Assembly: GCA_006503535.1 (NCBI GenBank)
Contig: QYRS01000012.1
Span: 558,001 to 622,000 of the forward strand
Direction of reading: 5' to 3'
Origin: Arthrinium phaeospermum
Taxonomy: Eukaryota > Ascomycota > Sordariomycetes > Amphisphaeriales > Apiosporaceae
DNA: 64,000 bases
The translations under genes were made by a program, and so were the position numbers. This document shows positions 1-11,812 of the stretch, piece after piece; the stretch's first letter is position 1; the number at the start of each line of letters is the position of its first letter. The notes under the pieces were generated by a model that was given only the letters and a program-made list of their open reading frames with translations, was not told the DNA's origin and did not search any database.

Positions 1-1783
1 CAGTCCAGCAACATGGGGGACCTTTCGGGCTGTCGGGGGCTTAGCTTGGAAGTAGGCTCCAGGCGGACTGGGGTTTGCTGGGCCGGCGTTGAATTGAATG
101 AATCGACGGCAGCATCTTTTGGCCTGCCAATTGCTTGCTTGCGACTTTACGTACTACCAGGTGTCGTCAACGCACCCTTCCTCCACAGCCAAGGCCCGTC
201 CTTGGATGCAACATTGAATCAAGAACGCCAGTCCATTTTAGAGCCTATGCGCTATGTATGTACGAAATCTCCGGCTGCTGGCGAAATCGCCCGGCCAGAG
301 ATTAATTAGATCTGCTTCTTTTTTATCTCTCCTTGGTTGCGTGCATTTCCCTCACATTGTGGCAGCCGAGACGGAGATGGAACCGGCTGTCAAAGAATGC
401 CAAAATGAAGAACGCCGGCTGTCTCATGTCTCGGATAAGCCATTGCACGGGTTTATCTCCTCTGATCGACAGTAGATGCGAATGTTCTGGCCATGATGAG
501 CTGCATTGGAAGGAAGGGGCTTGCAACTGCAACTAAAAAGAGCGCACGCTGCTGCAGGGATGGCGACAATCCGAGAGCCAACTGCCCACCTGCAGGCCCC
601 TCAGGCTACGCCCGGGGTCTCGCCAATGTCTCCCCCAGGCAGGCCCAAGGCCCCCCCAAGGCCTCCCTAGCGGTGCGGCGGCCGCGGCTGATTGGCCAGC
701 GGCGGGTTGAAATTTCCGAGGAGGGGTGGGAGCAATAACAAGATCGTTAGACGGTCAGATTTCTGATTAGAGCAAAGCGCACCGAGTGGTCATCTCCATC
801 CTCTCACTGATCCGAGTGGGCCTCCTGTCCCTGGATGGTTCAAGGATGCTACCCTCCGTCTACCCTGCTTGGCGCATGCTCGACGAGTCGGGCGAATAGG
901 AGGCTACAGGGCCCCTCTCGTCTTGTTTCGCTAAGAGTGCCACTGCAACCCGCAATCTTTTGGCGTTTCCTGGCACCTTTCGTTCCTGACTCCCTGAATC
1001 AGCTGAGTGCCCCGGACCAGTACGGACACCACACCACAAACACACACACACCAGACACGCAACGCACACACACGCCCCCCCCATCCATCCACCACCACCC
1101 ATCCATCGACCCGCTCGTTCGTTCATTCGTTTCTCTGTTCCGTCTTCCGTGTCGAGAGAGGCCCAAGCCATTGTATCCAACCCATTCTCTTCTTCTTTTA
1201 CCTTACCACCACCACGAGAGACATCGAGAGAGCGCCTCTTTTTGCCAAATCACCCGCATCAATCGTTTGTCATCGCCCTCTCTTCTCGCCGCCGTCCCTA
1301 CTCGACGCTGCCGATGCCTTTGATGATCAACTAAAGAGCCACCTCGGTCTCGTTCCATTTCTTTTGAGCTAGTCTCTCAGTCCACTCGTTTCCAATTTGA
1401 TTCTCCAAGCACAAGACCGGCGCTCGGCAACACAAGTGAAGCAAGCCTCATCAGCCAATTACCAGCCATCCATCCTCCACCCCTTTCCTCCACCACGTTT
1501 CGACATCTACGCCATATCCTCGGTCGCCCTTTCTCCTGTACGGAACGCCGTTGAAGTTGTGGGATATTGTGGGAAATACAGGCACATCGCTATATCGCAA
1601 ATAATCGAAGGGTGGTTGCTACGCTCGACACGACCGGGATCCGCGCTGAGCCATCTCACGTTTCGCCAAGTGCCTTCATCGACTTTCGATAAACCATCCG
1701 GGTTCTCGTTGACGAATATCGACGTCTCCTAAACCCTTCGCTTTTCCAATTGTTTGATATTGTCACTTTTACGCTTGTCCACA
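1..1783. other. Intergenic region and probable 5' leader of OPY2
   Basis: No convincing coding region is seen. The stretch at about 1025-1110 is rich in CA dinucleotides and ends in a C run, followed by pyrimidine-rich sequence up to the OPY2 start at 1784. This composition is usual for a fungal promoter and long 5' untranslated leader. Short open frames here have no recognisable protein character. Confidence 0.5.
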
Positions 1784-3196
1784 ATGGCGAGCCATGCGGG
1801 ACTCGCATCTGGTGAGACTCCACCATCGCTACGGATAACCATGGTCAGCCTACATGACTAACCTTGAGCCATAGATACCATTCATTCTCTCTTCGCCCGG
1901 CAGGAAGGCTGTCTAGACTGCCTCAACGTCAGCCCAACATGCCCTGACTGTAAAGACAACGAGGTTTGCCAGTTCACGTCGAAATCATGCCATGCATGCC
2001 CGCAGGCCTATTGCGCAATCGACCCGGACGCGCAGAAGCAGAGCTCATCAGGTAGCTCGTCCAGCAGCTCATCGCCAAACACGGGTGCCATCGTCGGCGG
2101 TGTGATCGGAGGATTGGCCGCTATCGCTATTGTCACATATCTGGTCTGGAGATTATGCATTAAGAACAAGCGAGGAGATTACCAGGGCGAGCAATGGCAA
2201 ACAGATCCCGAGCACAGCAAGGAAGGAAACGACGATATGGCCTCGAGGCGGTCGGCCCGACAATCAACGCACTCGGTCCATTCTCTTGCCTCGACTGTTC
2301 TTACACGAGCCTCGAACATCATTCAAATCGCGTACATTCCAGGCGTCACCAACCGAGCCACGCCCACGTCGCCGACCGTATTGGTGCCTCCTGTGCCGCC
2401 GATCCCTCTTGCTCACTCCGAGGGTGGCAGCCCTTCGCCGTACCAGGAGCAGCACTTCTTCGTGCCTGGTGATCTTCGCGACTCGACGTACTCGGGCATC
2501 TCGGGCTACAGTGACCGTACATCATTCGCTCGCACCTCCTACGCTCCTCGCTCCAGTGTCGCATCCACAATCTACGGCAAGAACGCAGTGGTTTCCCAGA
2601 TGCCTGCGCAAAAGGGTACCCTCCTGAAACCGTCTATTATTAGTGTCAAATCCAAGGCTGGCAGTGGTGATAGCCTTACGCCGCCTGTGCCCGAGGTTGA
2701 CATTTCGAAATATGATAAGCCTCCTCCGTCGCCAGCTTTCAGCATCGGATCAACATTCTTCAAGAACGCCAGTGCCTCAACCGCCACAGCAGTTCGTCCT
2801 CAAGTCGTCAGCGTCGGCAGTAGCGGTCCTAAGCAGATCTCTATCAAGACCAAGACTCCGACTGACTCGATTGCTGAAGAAGCGGAAGGTCCATCAGAGT
2901 CACCGAAAGCCAAGGCTGCAGTGCGAGAATCCAAGGCTGTTACCGAGATCGAGGACACACCAGCCGTCGACCAGGGGCCTTTCTCGGATCCTCCCAAATC
3001 GCCCCAGACTCCCAAAACACCCAAATCTCCGAAGTCTCCTCGTGCAAAGAGTGACCTGAGTGGTCTGATCGAAGAGGCCACCCGTCGGGCAGCCGAGAGT
3101 AGGACGAACTCGATGGCCTCGGCACCCCGTTCGATGACCTCGGTGCCCCGAGAGTGCACCAGCCCTTTCGGGGACCAGCACGCTGTGAAAGAGTAA
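1784..3196 (+). CDS. OPY2: Opy2-like membrane anchor protein
   Basis: Two exons, 1784-1811 and 1875-3196, with a 63-nt GT..AG intron; joined length 449 aa. Order of features: a short N-terminus; a cysteine-rich extracellular module at about residues 21-55 with CxxC pairs (CLDC, CPDC, CHAC) characteristic of the Opy2 N-terminal domain; a Ser-rich linker; one transmembrane segment (GAIVGGVIGGLAAIAIVTYL, about residues 74-95) followed by basic residues; then a long Ser/Pro-rich cytoplasmic tail with SP and TP repeats near 3000-3040. In yeast Opy2 anchors the adaptor Ste50 at the plasma membrane for the HOG osmostress and filamentous MAPK pathways; the role here is inferred from the family. The ATG at 1784 is chosen because the first exon splices in frame onto the cysteine module. 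No frame disruption is seen. Confidence 0.88.
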
Positions 3197-6154
3197 AAGA
3201 ATTACCTTGTCGGATTCGCTAAAGTTACCCCATGTAAAGAAAACAAAACACCAAGACTCCTACAGCCGTTGAGATGTCAACACTATACCCACATATTTTT
3301 TTCGAGTATCTATTTTGGATAGATTTTTATTTATCCCTCTGGGGCCTCTATGGCAACCCCTGAACGAGCCTGTTTTTCTTTTTTTATCTCTTTCCAAGGC
3401 ACGGAGCAAGCGGATATGGCGTTTTACCTGGCATCTCCGAATAGGAATGATGTGGACTCAGTAGTCGGCCTTCTCATATTATGGCCCTCTTGCAGACCAT
3501 GAAGACATGGTCGCCTCACGCTGTTTCGGAGGATATCTGTTCTGTACGGCATCTTCTTCGATATAGAGACGAGAAATGCAATGTTTTTGAATGACATGCC
3601 AATATATTGACCTTTCCAACGTGCCATAACTTCGTCTTCCAATTGTCCATGCTTGACCCATAGCTTGCCTGAATATCGTGTCTACTTCCACACCGGCTTA
3701 CACTTGCAAAGACATCCAACATGCATTGCTTACGAGTATTTGATATACCTTTAGACCATGGAAGCACGAGATGGGTACTACGCACCTTCTCGTGGGGATT
3801 ACCCCTTTTTCTCATCATCACGTGCGTCCGTTCTGTATGAAGTACCTGTCCCATTACGGGGCCTCTTCGTTGCTTATGACGGCTCGTCGAGGGGTGGAGC
3901 GGTGCATGACGCCTGCCTGCCTACCTACCTACCCAAGCGACGATGCATCAGGGACGGAATGGGGGTTGGCAGCTATTGCTTGCTTCCAGCGCCGTCTGCT
4001 TGGAGATCGAGGTGTTTGGGTATGTGTGCGTGCGTGAGAGACATCTTGGAGACCCGGCTGCGATCGTCTTCAGGCCTCCAACATGCATGCCTACTGTGTA
4101 TGCGTCTCGGGGCTGGTTTTCCTAGGGAGGCCTTTCCGGGGAGCAGGCGGCGATGGACTCGCTGGGTCAATGGATAGCTGAGAGACTTTGGAGTCATCTT
4201 CTCGCCTTGGAAGGGTCGAGACGTGTTAGTGGGTGGACTGGGTTTTCATGCGGCTTGCTGCAAAGGCCGGCGGCGAGTGTTGGTCGGAGTGGACGGGCAG
4301 AAGGGGAGGTTCTGCCGATTCACCGATGGATTTGAGTTGGCAGGACATCGTCGACGGGCTCCGAAACCTGTTCCTATCTTTCGGTCTCTCTGATGATGCG
4401 AGCTTCGGGGGTGACGGCTCTGTCTTGGGTTTGTGTTGGGTGTGGAATCAGGGAGGCCTATGGCCTGGTATTCGAGCCGTTTGGTTGTGCCATCGTTGTC
4501 AAAACGGAAAAGGGGTCTTCCTTCCTCCTCTTATTCCTCCTAGGTGGAGCCATCGACTGTGACTGGCCGTCATCGAGTACCTAGTGGGCAGCAACCTTTG
4601 CGAGAGCAGGTCGGCTAGTCAGCCATTTATATATGGTATGGGGCATCAACCTCCTTGTGGCTTGCAGATGGATGTCCGCATAGCGTTTTGCCTGTTCAGG
4701 AGACAGGCACCCTGGTCCATCGGGTCTTTCCCAATGCAGATATCGGGACCCTGGTTACAAGCTCACGCTGCATACAGGTCCAAACTCGGAGACCCGATGC
4801 AAACCAGCACAGTATCCTATAGGGAAAGAGTAGAGGCTGGCTCAGCAGCAGCAGCAGCCGAGCCGCACTTTAATGTGGAATTTCCCTTTTAGGAAACCGG
4901 GACCCTGGTGCATGTAGGTCAAGTGGCATCTGCCCCAAGGGATCGGAACCAAACCATGACAACACAGTCCGAGACACGGATATGACACTAGCTCTCCATT
5001 CTTTCTACGCCTGCCTGTGACTTCGCATTGTGAAAACAACCGTGCTTGCCATTCACTTGGCGGTGGCGCCCGGGGACGAGCTGAGCTGAGCTGAACCTCA
5101 CTGTGGGGCTGGCTGCCGGGGCGGTCAGTGGTATACAGTAAGTACTAACCTCTCGCTGGTGTTAGGAGGCAAGTCTGAACGGAAAACAACGTAGCAAGTA
5201 GGGCGATGTGTGATGTGTTTGTTGACTTGGGATGCCCATGGTGGTAGAACTGGCAACTGGAGCATAATAGTCACCCTTTCCCCTTTTCGGATGTCGGGAC
5301 CCTGGTAAGCGACTTTCGCTGTTTATTTCTTCCTGTTCTAGTGTTTATTCCACGTTAGCCCAGTGTCTCACGAGGGATGGAATAACCGCTTATTCCAAAA
5401 ATTCCATTATTCCCTCTTGAGACATTCTATTCGCTCCAAGAAGAGTAATTGCTGACACCGAGAGTCGATGGGTCGCGCTGGATAGGCATACGTCTGTATA
5501 GTATTACCAGCCCACTACTTTTTCGCGACTACCAGTGGCTACTCCTCGCTCTGCGTGGATGTTCTTTATTGCAAGAGGTGGTTTCCCTTTTGGGACACCG
5601 GGACCCTGGTCCCCAGCGAAGGTCTTTTTGTCAAAGGGGTTGTACTGAAACTGTGCCAATGCGACTGCTTTGTTCTCCCTGGCCACCTCCAGTCAGTTTA
5701 GATTTCCCAAATAGGCAACCGGAGACCTGGTCACTCATTTCAGGTCCCCTGGGTGTGGCTGACACGGGAGTTTCGAGGCCGACTTTGGGTTGGCGATACA
5801 CTCTTCTACATACATCTTCGTGAGGGCCACTGATCGTACTCTTTAGGATCAGGGGTCTACATTTGACTGCGAGGGCAGTCCGAAACCCCCACGGCGCTGG
5901 CCGTCATTCACCTTGCACACAGAGCAGCCACCGTAAAGAGCCGGCTTATGGCTACACGGACGATGCACCCTCGGAAGACGGGTACCTTGCGTAACGCGGG
6001 TGTTGCATTGGGATGTAACCTCCTCGATGCACCATGGATCTATGACGGGCGCACTGGGCCGCCCAGTGTATAACTGCCATCGCTTTGTGTCCCCGAACAT
6101 CGAGGTGCTCCTCTACTGTATGAAGTCTAACAGTCTATACTGTAATGATTTCAC
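3197..6154. other. Intergenic region containing a repeated-motif cluster
   Basis: No gene is supported. The notable content is the 29-bp motif cluster at 4688-5731 (separate entry). Just inside it, at 5381-5398, is an inverted repeat with arms GGAATAA and TTATTCC around a 4-nt spacer. A CAG run lies near 4845-4858 and a repeated GAGCT pattern near 5078-5093. Confidence 0.45.
4688..5731 (+). repeat. Six degenerate copies of a 29-bp motif with a palindromic core
   Basis: Copies lie at about 4688-4716, 4727-4755, 4881-4909, 5278-5306, 5582-5610 and 5703-5731, all in the same orientation. The shared pattern is TTTCCC, about ten variable bases, then CCGGGACCCTGGT, whose centre GGGACCC is an odd palindrome. 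Five of the six are followed within about 5-25 nt by (A/C/G)GGTC. Read on the + strand the copies suggest a decapeptide ending TGTLV, but two contain a TAG; read on the - strand all six are open and give a DQGPG..KGK-like peptide. A decayed coding repeat, small repeated exons or a cluster of protein-binding sites are all possible. I do not recognise it. Confidence 0.6.
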
Positions 6155-7817
6155 CTAATCTTCTAGCGAGGTCTTGACTCCTCTCCCCAACCCGAGAAAC
6201 CAGGCACCTGCGGAGTAAGAAAGGAAAACGCAAACCGAGCTGATGAGGGCGAGAGCAATGAGTTCACCGGCAACGGCTCTCCAGAGGGACTTCGTCAGAG
6301 ACCAGGCCTTCTTCTCTCCCGGCCGTTCCCACTTCTGCTTCTCCCAGCGGATCTTGCCCGACCGTTCGCGGAAGGGGACGAAGCTCAGCTTCGGGGCGCC
6401 CGCCACCCACGCGGCAACGTATCTAGCCGCCGACAGCAACGAAAGACTGCGAGATGAGAAGAAATCAGCTCGATTGCATGGCAAAGGGAAAGGGAATCGG
6501 GATGGTGTCCACTCACGGTAGGATCCAGCGCTGCGCCACGTACCAGACCCAGCCGTCGTACGCCTGCATGCGCGTCCACATCCAGCTCACCTTGTAGAGA
6601 TGGCTGGCCCGGGGCCGGTGGGCCTCGCGGTAGTTGGCGAAGGCGCGGCGGATCTCCTCATCGGTGGGCTTTTGTTGCTGTTTCCCCTCCCGCTTCTTGG
6701 CCGCCTCGACGGCGGCGTAGAGCTCGTTGGCCAGCACGGCGGCGCCCTCGAGGCTCAGGTTGCCGCCGAAGCCGGCGTTGGGCGTGACCTTGTGGGCGCT
6801 GTCGCCGCACAGGACGGTGCGGCCGAGGGACCAGTGCGAGAGGACGCCCTCCTCGAGCGCGACGAGCTGGCCGCGCTTGCGGGCCTTCCAGATGTCGCCG
6901 AAGACGAGGGTCTCGGAGACGGGGCAGTCGAGGAGGCGGGCGGCGACGGCGTCGGCGTCGGCGTCGGTGAAGCGCAGGCGGTTGGGGTACTTGGTGACTT
7001 GCCCCGGGCCCAGAGGGCTCCCGTTGCCGCCGCCGCCGCCCGGCAGGCGGTGGATGAAGACGGAGAAGTAGAGGTGGTCGGGCTGCGTCAGGAACAGGAA
7101 GGAGAAGCCGTCGTGGGCGGTGCTGCTCATGGCCAGCCCGCCCACGCTGCCCGGCTGGTAGGGCGCGATGCCCGTGAGCGCCGTGTACGTCGCCCGGATC
7201 CGCTGCTTCTCGCCGACCGTGATGAGGCCCGGGTGCAGCCGCTGCGCCCGCTCCCACAGCAGCTGCCGCACCGCGCTGTGGATCCCGTCGCACCCGATCA
7301 CCACGTCGCCCTCGTGGACGCCGCCGTCGGCCAGCACGACCCGGACGCGGCGGCCGTGGCCGTTTGTTGTTTCCTCGTCCTCGACCTCGACGATGCCCGC
7401 CACGCGCGCGTGCTCGATCACCTTGGACTTGTCCGGCAGCTCGTCGTACAGCGTCTGCAGGAAGACGCGCCGCTCGAACGTCATGGAGCAGTACCCGGCG
7501 GCGTCGGCGAAGACCCGGAAGAAGGGCCCGCTGGCGTACGTCTGGCCGTCCGGGCCGCGGAGGTGGTAGTCGCGCATCTCGGTCGTCCTGGCGGCCACGG
7601 CGTCGTGCAGGCCGACCTGGTCCAGGATCCGCACGCTGGACGGGAACAGGCTGATGCTGGAGCCCCACGCCGGCGCCACGGGGTGCTTGTCCAGCACCAC
7701 GTAGTCCATGCCGGCCTTGGCCAGGGCGTGCGCCAGGTACAGCCCGCTGACGCCGGCGCCGACGATGATCACCTTGAAGCGGCCATCGGATCCGCTTCCG
7801 GTTCCTTTTCCTTCCAT
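6155..7817 (-). CDS. FAD-dependent monooxygenase with C-terminal membrane segment
   Basis: Two exons on the minus strand, 7817-6517 and 6446-6155, with a 70-nt intron (GTGAGT..CAG); joined length 530 aa. The N-terminus has the FAD dinucleotide fold VIIVGAGVSGLYLAHAL, then the DG motif VVIGCDGIHSAVRQ near residue 190, and the FAD-binding GD motif VLCGDSAHKVTPNAGFGG near residue 370. These define the class A flavoprotein hydroxylase/PHBH fold (FAD_binding_3). The second exon adds a basic stretch and one or two hydrophobic segments (about residues 490-520), as in membrane-bound fungal monooxygenases that oxidise meroterpenoid or indole-diterpene substrates. The substrate is unknown, and no PKS, terpene cyclase or prenyltransferase is nearby. 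The ATG at 7817 is preferred over one 42 nt upstream because the dinucleotide fold follows closely and A is at -3. Confidence 0.85.
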
Positions 7818-8598
7818 GTTGAGAAGGAATTGTTTCAGGGTCGCGATGGCGAGAACCAATGGATGGAGGGAAGAGCAGGTCCGAGGTGATCTGTATGATC
7901 CATTGATATTTAAATATTGTACATCCTATCTAGGACCATCTATACACAAGCCCAGGCACCGTGAGACCTGTCATACCGACGCGGGAAGAGTACCACCCCA
8001 TCAACCAAGCCAACGATCCGGCACAAACACCACGGCGTACGTGACTGCATACTTTGCGTGACCACACCGGGCCCCCACCCTCCACAGAGTCACATCCCCT
8101 TTGGTGTATCGGCCATGGACCAAATAGCGAAAACCCATCTCAGAAACGGACATGATATGACATAATGTTGACTGTTTCTTTCACGCATACAGTGTCGGTC
8201 TATACGCGCCACGATATCGGCTCCTGGCGTGACCATCACCCTTTGGTCCCTCTCGAGAACTTGGAGGGGTTTTGCCCCATGACACAAGTGATACCAATAC
8301 TGGCAGTTGAATAAAGAATCCTGTGGGGGCCGGCCAACTCCAATAACACCATTGCCGGCCACCATGATGTTATACGACAACAAAGGCATGAAAGAGCAAG
8401 GCCGCCCCTGCGTCCCCAAAAAGCCCAAAAGCATTGTTGCCACAACTTGCATTGTAAGAACCCAAAGGCTCTCATTAAATAATGCATAAAAGGCCCAACA
8501 CGGAGGTCCCAATTGGGTCAAACGATGATCCGTAGAGACAGTTGTCTGTCCATTTGGTGGTCAAGAGTAACGCCATATTTCCCAACTTCCGCCCCAAA
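7818..8598. other. Shared promoter region between divergent genes
   Basis: About 780 bp separate the start codons of the minus-strand FAD monooxygenase and the plus-strand gene at 8599. No coding region or clear element is seen. The sequence is AT-richer than its flanks and could serve as a bidirectional promoter. Confidence 0.4.
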
Positions 8599-9522
8599 AT
8601 GGCCCCCGTCGTCTTCCGTTTCAAGTCCTGTGGACACGAGGACAAGGACCCCATTCCCCAGGCCCTGTGGGCGAAGCTGCAGGCGCGAAAAGCCCTGCCG
8701 GGCAAGCTCACCGTCGAGTCGAGCCTGCCGTGTCCCCCCTGCAGCAGATCGTACGAAGCCTACTACACTGACCTCGCCGCCTGGCTGCACGCGGCCTGCA
8801 GGAACACGAATACTGATGATTGCATAGGCATGTTGCTACTGGCCGAGCTGGTCTGGGTCCGCTCCTCCCTAGAACAGCAGCAGCACCCGGACCCGCCCGA
8901 GGCCAAGCGCATCTGCGCCCTGCTCGCGCTGGCGGCCGGCCGGTTCCGGGAGCGGCACGTCGACCGCCTCGAGGCCGTGCTGGTGGGTGAGTACGCCCGC
9001 GGCCGCAACACCCTGAACCAGTACCTCGCAGACGACGGCGCTACGACGACGGAGCCCGAGCTAAACGCCTTCTATGTCAGCCAGGCCGAGCAGTTTTCCC
9101 GCATCGCCCGCGTCGTCGACATGGTGGCCGCCACCCACGCCTACCTGTGCCCCAACGACCCGCCGTACCTGCCGCCGGTCGAGGTCTCGGCCTACTTCCG
9201 GCGGCGCATGGACCGGGACACGGCCGGGCTCGAGGCGCAGTCGGACGACCTGGTCGACAAGGCGACGCGGCTCGCGGAAAGCCTGCCGCTACTCCGTCGT
9301 GGCGGCGTCGGGAGGATGAGGCCTGTGATAGACCGCGACGACGTGCAGGTCCAGCTCATCAAAGGCATGGAGGGCGTCGTGGACGACATTGTCGGCCGGG
9401 TCGGCGCCCTGCGCGAGCTGGTGGCGCGAGCGGAGACGTCGCCGCAGCACCTTCGGCGGGGGGAGGACGGGGCGCCGGAGTACGAGGTTGCGCCGCGGAA
9501 GATCTTTGGGCTTTTCTTCTGA
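8599..9522 (+). CDS. Unrecognised protein with N-terminal Cys/His cluster
   Basis: Single-exon open frame of 307 aa starting at MAPVVFRFKSCGHED; the ATG at 8599 has good context (CAAAATGGCC). An in-frame ATG-type start 57 nt upstream is less likely. I do not recognise the family. The N-terminal 60 residues contain SCGH followed about 40 residues later by PCPPC, a C-H..CxxC arrangement that could bind one zinc and recalls part of a RING-type knuckle. The rest is predicted mostly helical, with charged heptad-like stretches (about residues 95-150 and 205-285), and ends KIFGLFF. Codon use is strongly G/C at third positions, which supports real coding. It is divergent from the FAD monooxygenase, but a shared function is only a guess. 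Confidence 0.7.
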   Translation: MAPVVFRFKSCGHEDKDPIPQALWAKLQARKALPGKLTVESSLPCPPCSRSYEAYYTDLAAWLHAACRNTNTDDCIGMLLLAELVWVRSSLEQQQHPDPPEAKRICALLALAAGRFRERHVDRLEAVLVGEYARGRNTLNQYLADDGATTTEPELNAFYVSQAEQFSRIARVVDMVAATHAYLCPNDPPYLPPVEVSAYFRRRMDRDTAGLEAQSDDLVDKATRLAESLPLLRRGGVGRMRPVIDRDDVQVQLIKGMEGVVDDIVGRVGALRELVARAETSPQHLRRGEDGAPEYEVAPRKIFGLFF

Positions 9523-11794
9523 GAAGGGGGTAAGGTACGTACATGGTGTGGTGAAAGAAAGGGGGTTAGACACAAGGTAAGTAACCAAAGTAGATAGAGA
9601 GGAAATACGTTCTGGATGGGTCAGTAAGTAAGTATCGAGTGACCTAAGCTACGGGCATTGAGTACTGGGCTTTGCTCCTTCCGCTCCACAACCCATGACC
9701 AACGACAGGCAGTAAATGCTTCTTGGTTGGCCTACGTAAGCAGCGTGCCCTCCCAGGAAAGCGTCTTCTCCCGGAACTGCACCATCCTGGCCCCCCGAAT
9801 CCTGGGGGACGGGACGGGTTTCCGCGCCAAGATGGATTTCTCCTGTATGTGACCATTTCCTAGCGCTCGGGAGTTGCTGCCACGTAGCCGGCACTTGGAC
9901 GCGACCCGGCACATGATATGCCTGTCTACTTAATCAATCCCCTTGTCTCGGATCGGTCCAGAAGAGGGAACCGAGAAGGTGCCACATCTCGGGACAACAG
10001 TCAAAAAAGAGGTGAAATGGGGGGCCTCCCTTTCTGCACCGTAGAGAACCGTTTGGTTACATGTCCCTGTACAAACCACAGTGTCCGCCGCGACAACCCG
10101 TCAGACGGTATCTGCGGGTGTGAACTCCGACCAAAGGAACCCCTATCGTCGAAACGGGGAGGTAGCAGGAGGCAACTTCCTCCTTGGCTACATGACATGA
10201 ATCCTGCATATGCAGTGGGCTGGGTAGGTAGGTTACAGCACCCTGGGACGACAGCATGGGGGGCAGGGCACACGGGGAGGGACGATATATGCAGATCCTT
10301 TTTCGCACCCAGCATGACGGGACAGGAAGAACTGGGCCGGGCTTTGGTTGGGACTCGACGACCTTCAGGCTCAGGATGCCGAGCGAATGTGAGATAGCCA
10401 ACGTCCGCCTATCATTACTCCTACAACCGAGGAGATGCATTTTAGACATATGCATCTCGGGCGTGGATCCGACCAAGTCCTAACTCCGGCGCAACTCCCC
10501 ATCCAGTCAGCTATCTGATAGGTACACATATATCGGATATGTATCCTCCCGAGGAACAACTGTAATGCAGGGAGTGATACGATAATGCCCCAATACCCTA
10601 CGCAGTTGGTTCCCTTTGAAAACATCTTTCTCGTGTTCGGAGACCGAAGCTGCGTCGAGAGGACACAGGCAGAGATGCATAGTAACTAGATATCCACATA
10701 TGCTGTCAGCACATCATGCCTGGCCTGCTCCTGCTCTCTTCACATGCGTCGCCAAGTAGAAAGGTGCATGGTCGCATCCCGCCTGGGTGGTACGTAGCCG
10801 ACTGAGACCCCCCGCCCCCCGGACAGAACGACGACATCTCATTAGCCCGTCGGTCCTCCTCGTCACATCGCAGCCACAGCAGCCCTATCGTAAGTGGACG
10901 CTGGCTAGATGAGGACTTTTTTGCATTTAGGCGGAATAAAAACCCATGCCTTGGTCACTTCTTCATAGTCCAAGGAGCCGTGACGAAAGAGATGTGTCAA
11001 TTTCCCGGCTTACACCGGTCGAGAAAAGAGGAATTGCTCCCGTCTTACATACATGATCCCTTTTCTTCATCATCTCCTTTTGACCAGCATGAGATGGCCG
11101 ATGAAGATGAAGGGGGCGGGGCAGGGAACCGAGTTGGAGGATGGAGGGACAGGTGCAGGCATGTACGACGTAACGTCGTCTCTATCCCGCGGGATGATTG
11201 TAGTTACCCGAAAAGGAAGGAAGTGAAAAAAGTGACAAGGCCTGACATCCCGCGCCGCAACCCAGCACCGGTTGGCCGGACTTCCCCTTGGGCAGTCGTC
11301 CCAGACGCCCGGCAAAACCGGTCGAAGTGACGGTGCGTGTCAGCCACAAGCCAGTCCCCCCTTTATGTTATGTCGAGCTCGCATCCCGTCCCCACACATG
11401 TGCAAACACAAGCGTAGCAGTGAGAGCAGTCGCCGAACGAAGTCGGCCCAGGGGGGTTTCCGATAAAAAGTGGAGGAAAGGAACGCCAGCCGGTATAACG
11501 GATGCCTGCTGCTGCTTCTTTGCTGGGGTGGTCGATGCAGCCAGCGTATGCATGCAGTGTACTTTTATATTGGGGATGTGATTTTCCTTCCTTTTTTTGT
11601 TCGGTCCTACGTTAGAGCCGCGCAACAGCCGTATCCGGCACCGCGACGACGACGCGCGCGGGCGGAGAGTCGTCGGAGGCGACGTATAAGAAAGAAGGAG
11701 TATGGAGCGGGAAGAACCCTAACCGGCGGGGACATACACACGCGTTGCTAGGCGATCTACCTAAGTAGCTAACCCATCTATCTGCGTGCTGTGA

Positions 11795-11812
11795 GGATGG
11801 ATGGATGGATGG
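11795..11812. repeat. GGAT tetranucleotide microsatellite
   Basis: About four and a half consecutive copies of GGAT in non-coding DNA. Confidence 0.85.

Noticed and set aside
6600..7889. 429-codon open frame antisense to the FAD monooxygenase
   Set aside because: A shadow of the GC-rich monooxygenase codons; composition is Gly/Ala/Arg/Val-rich with no motifs, while the minus strand shows clear FAD-binding motifs.
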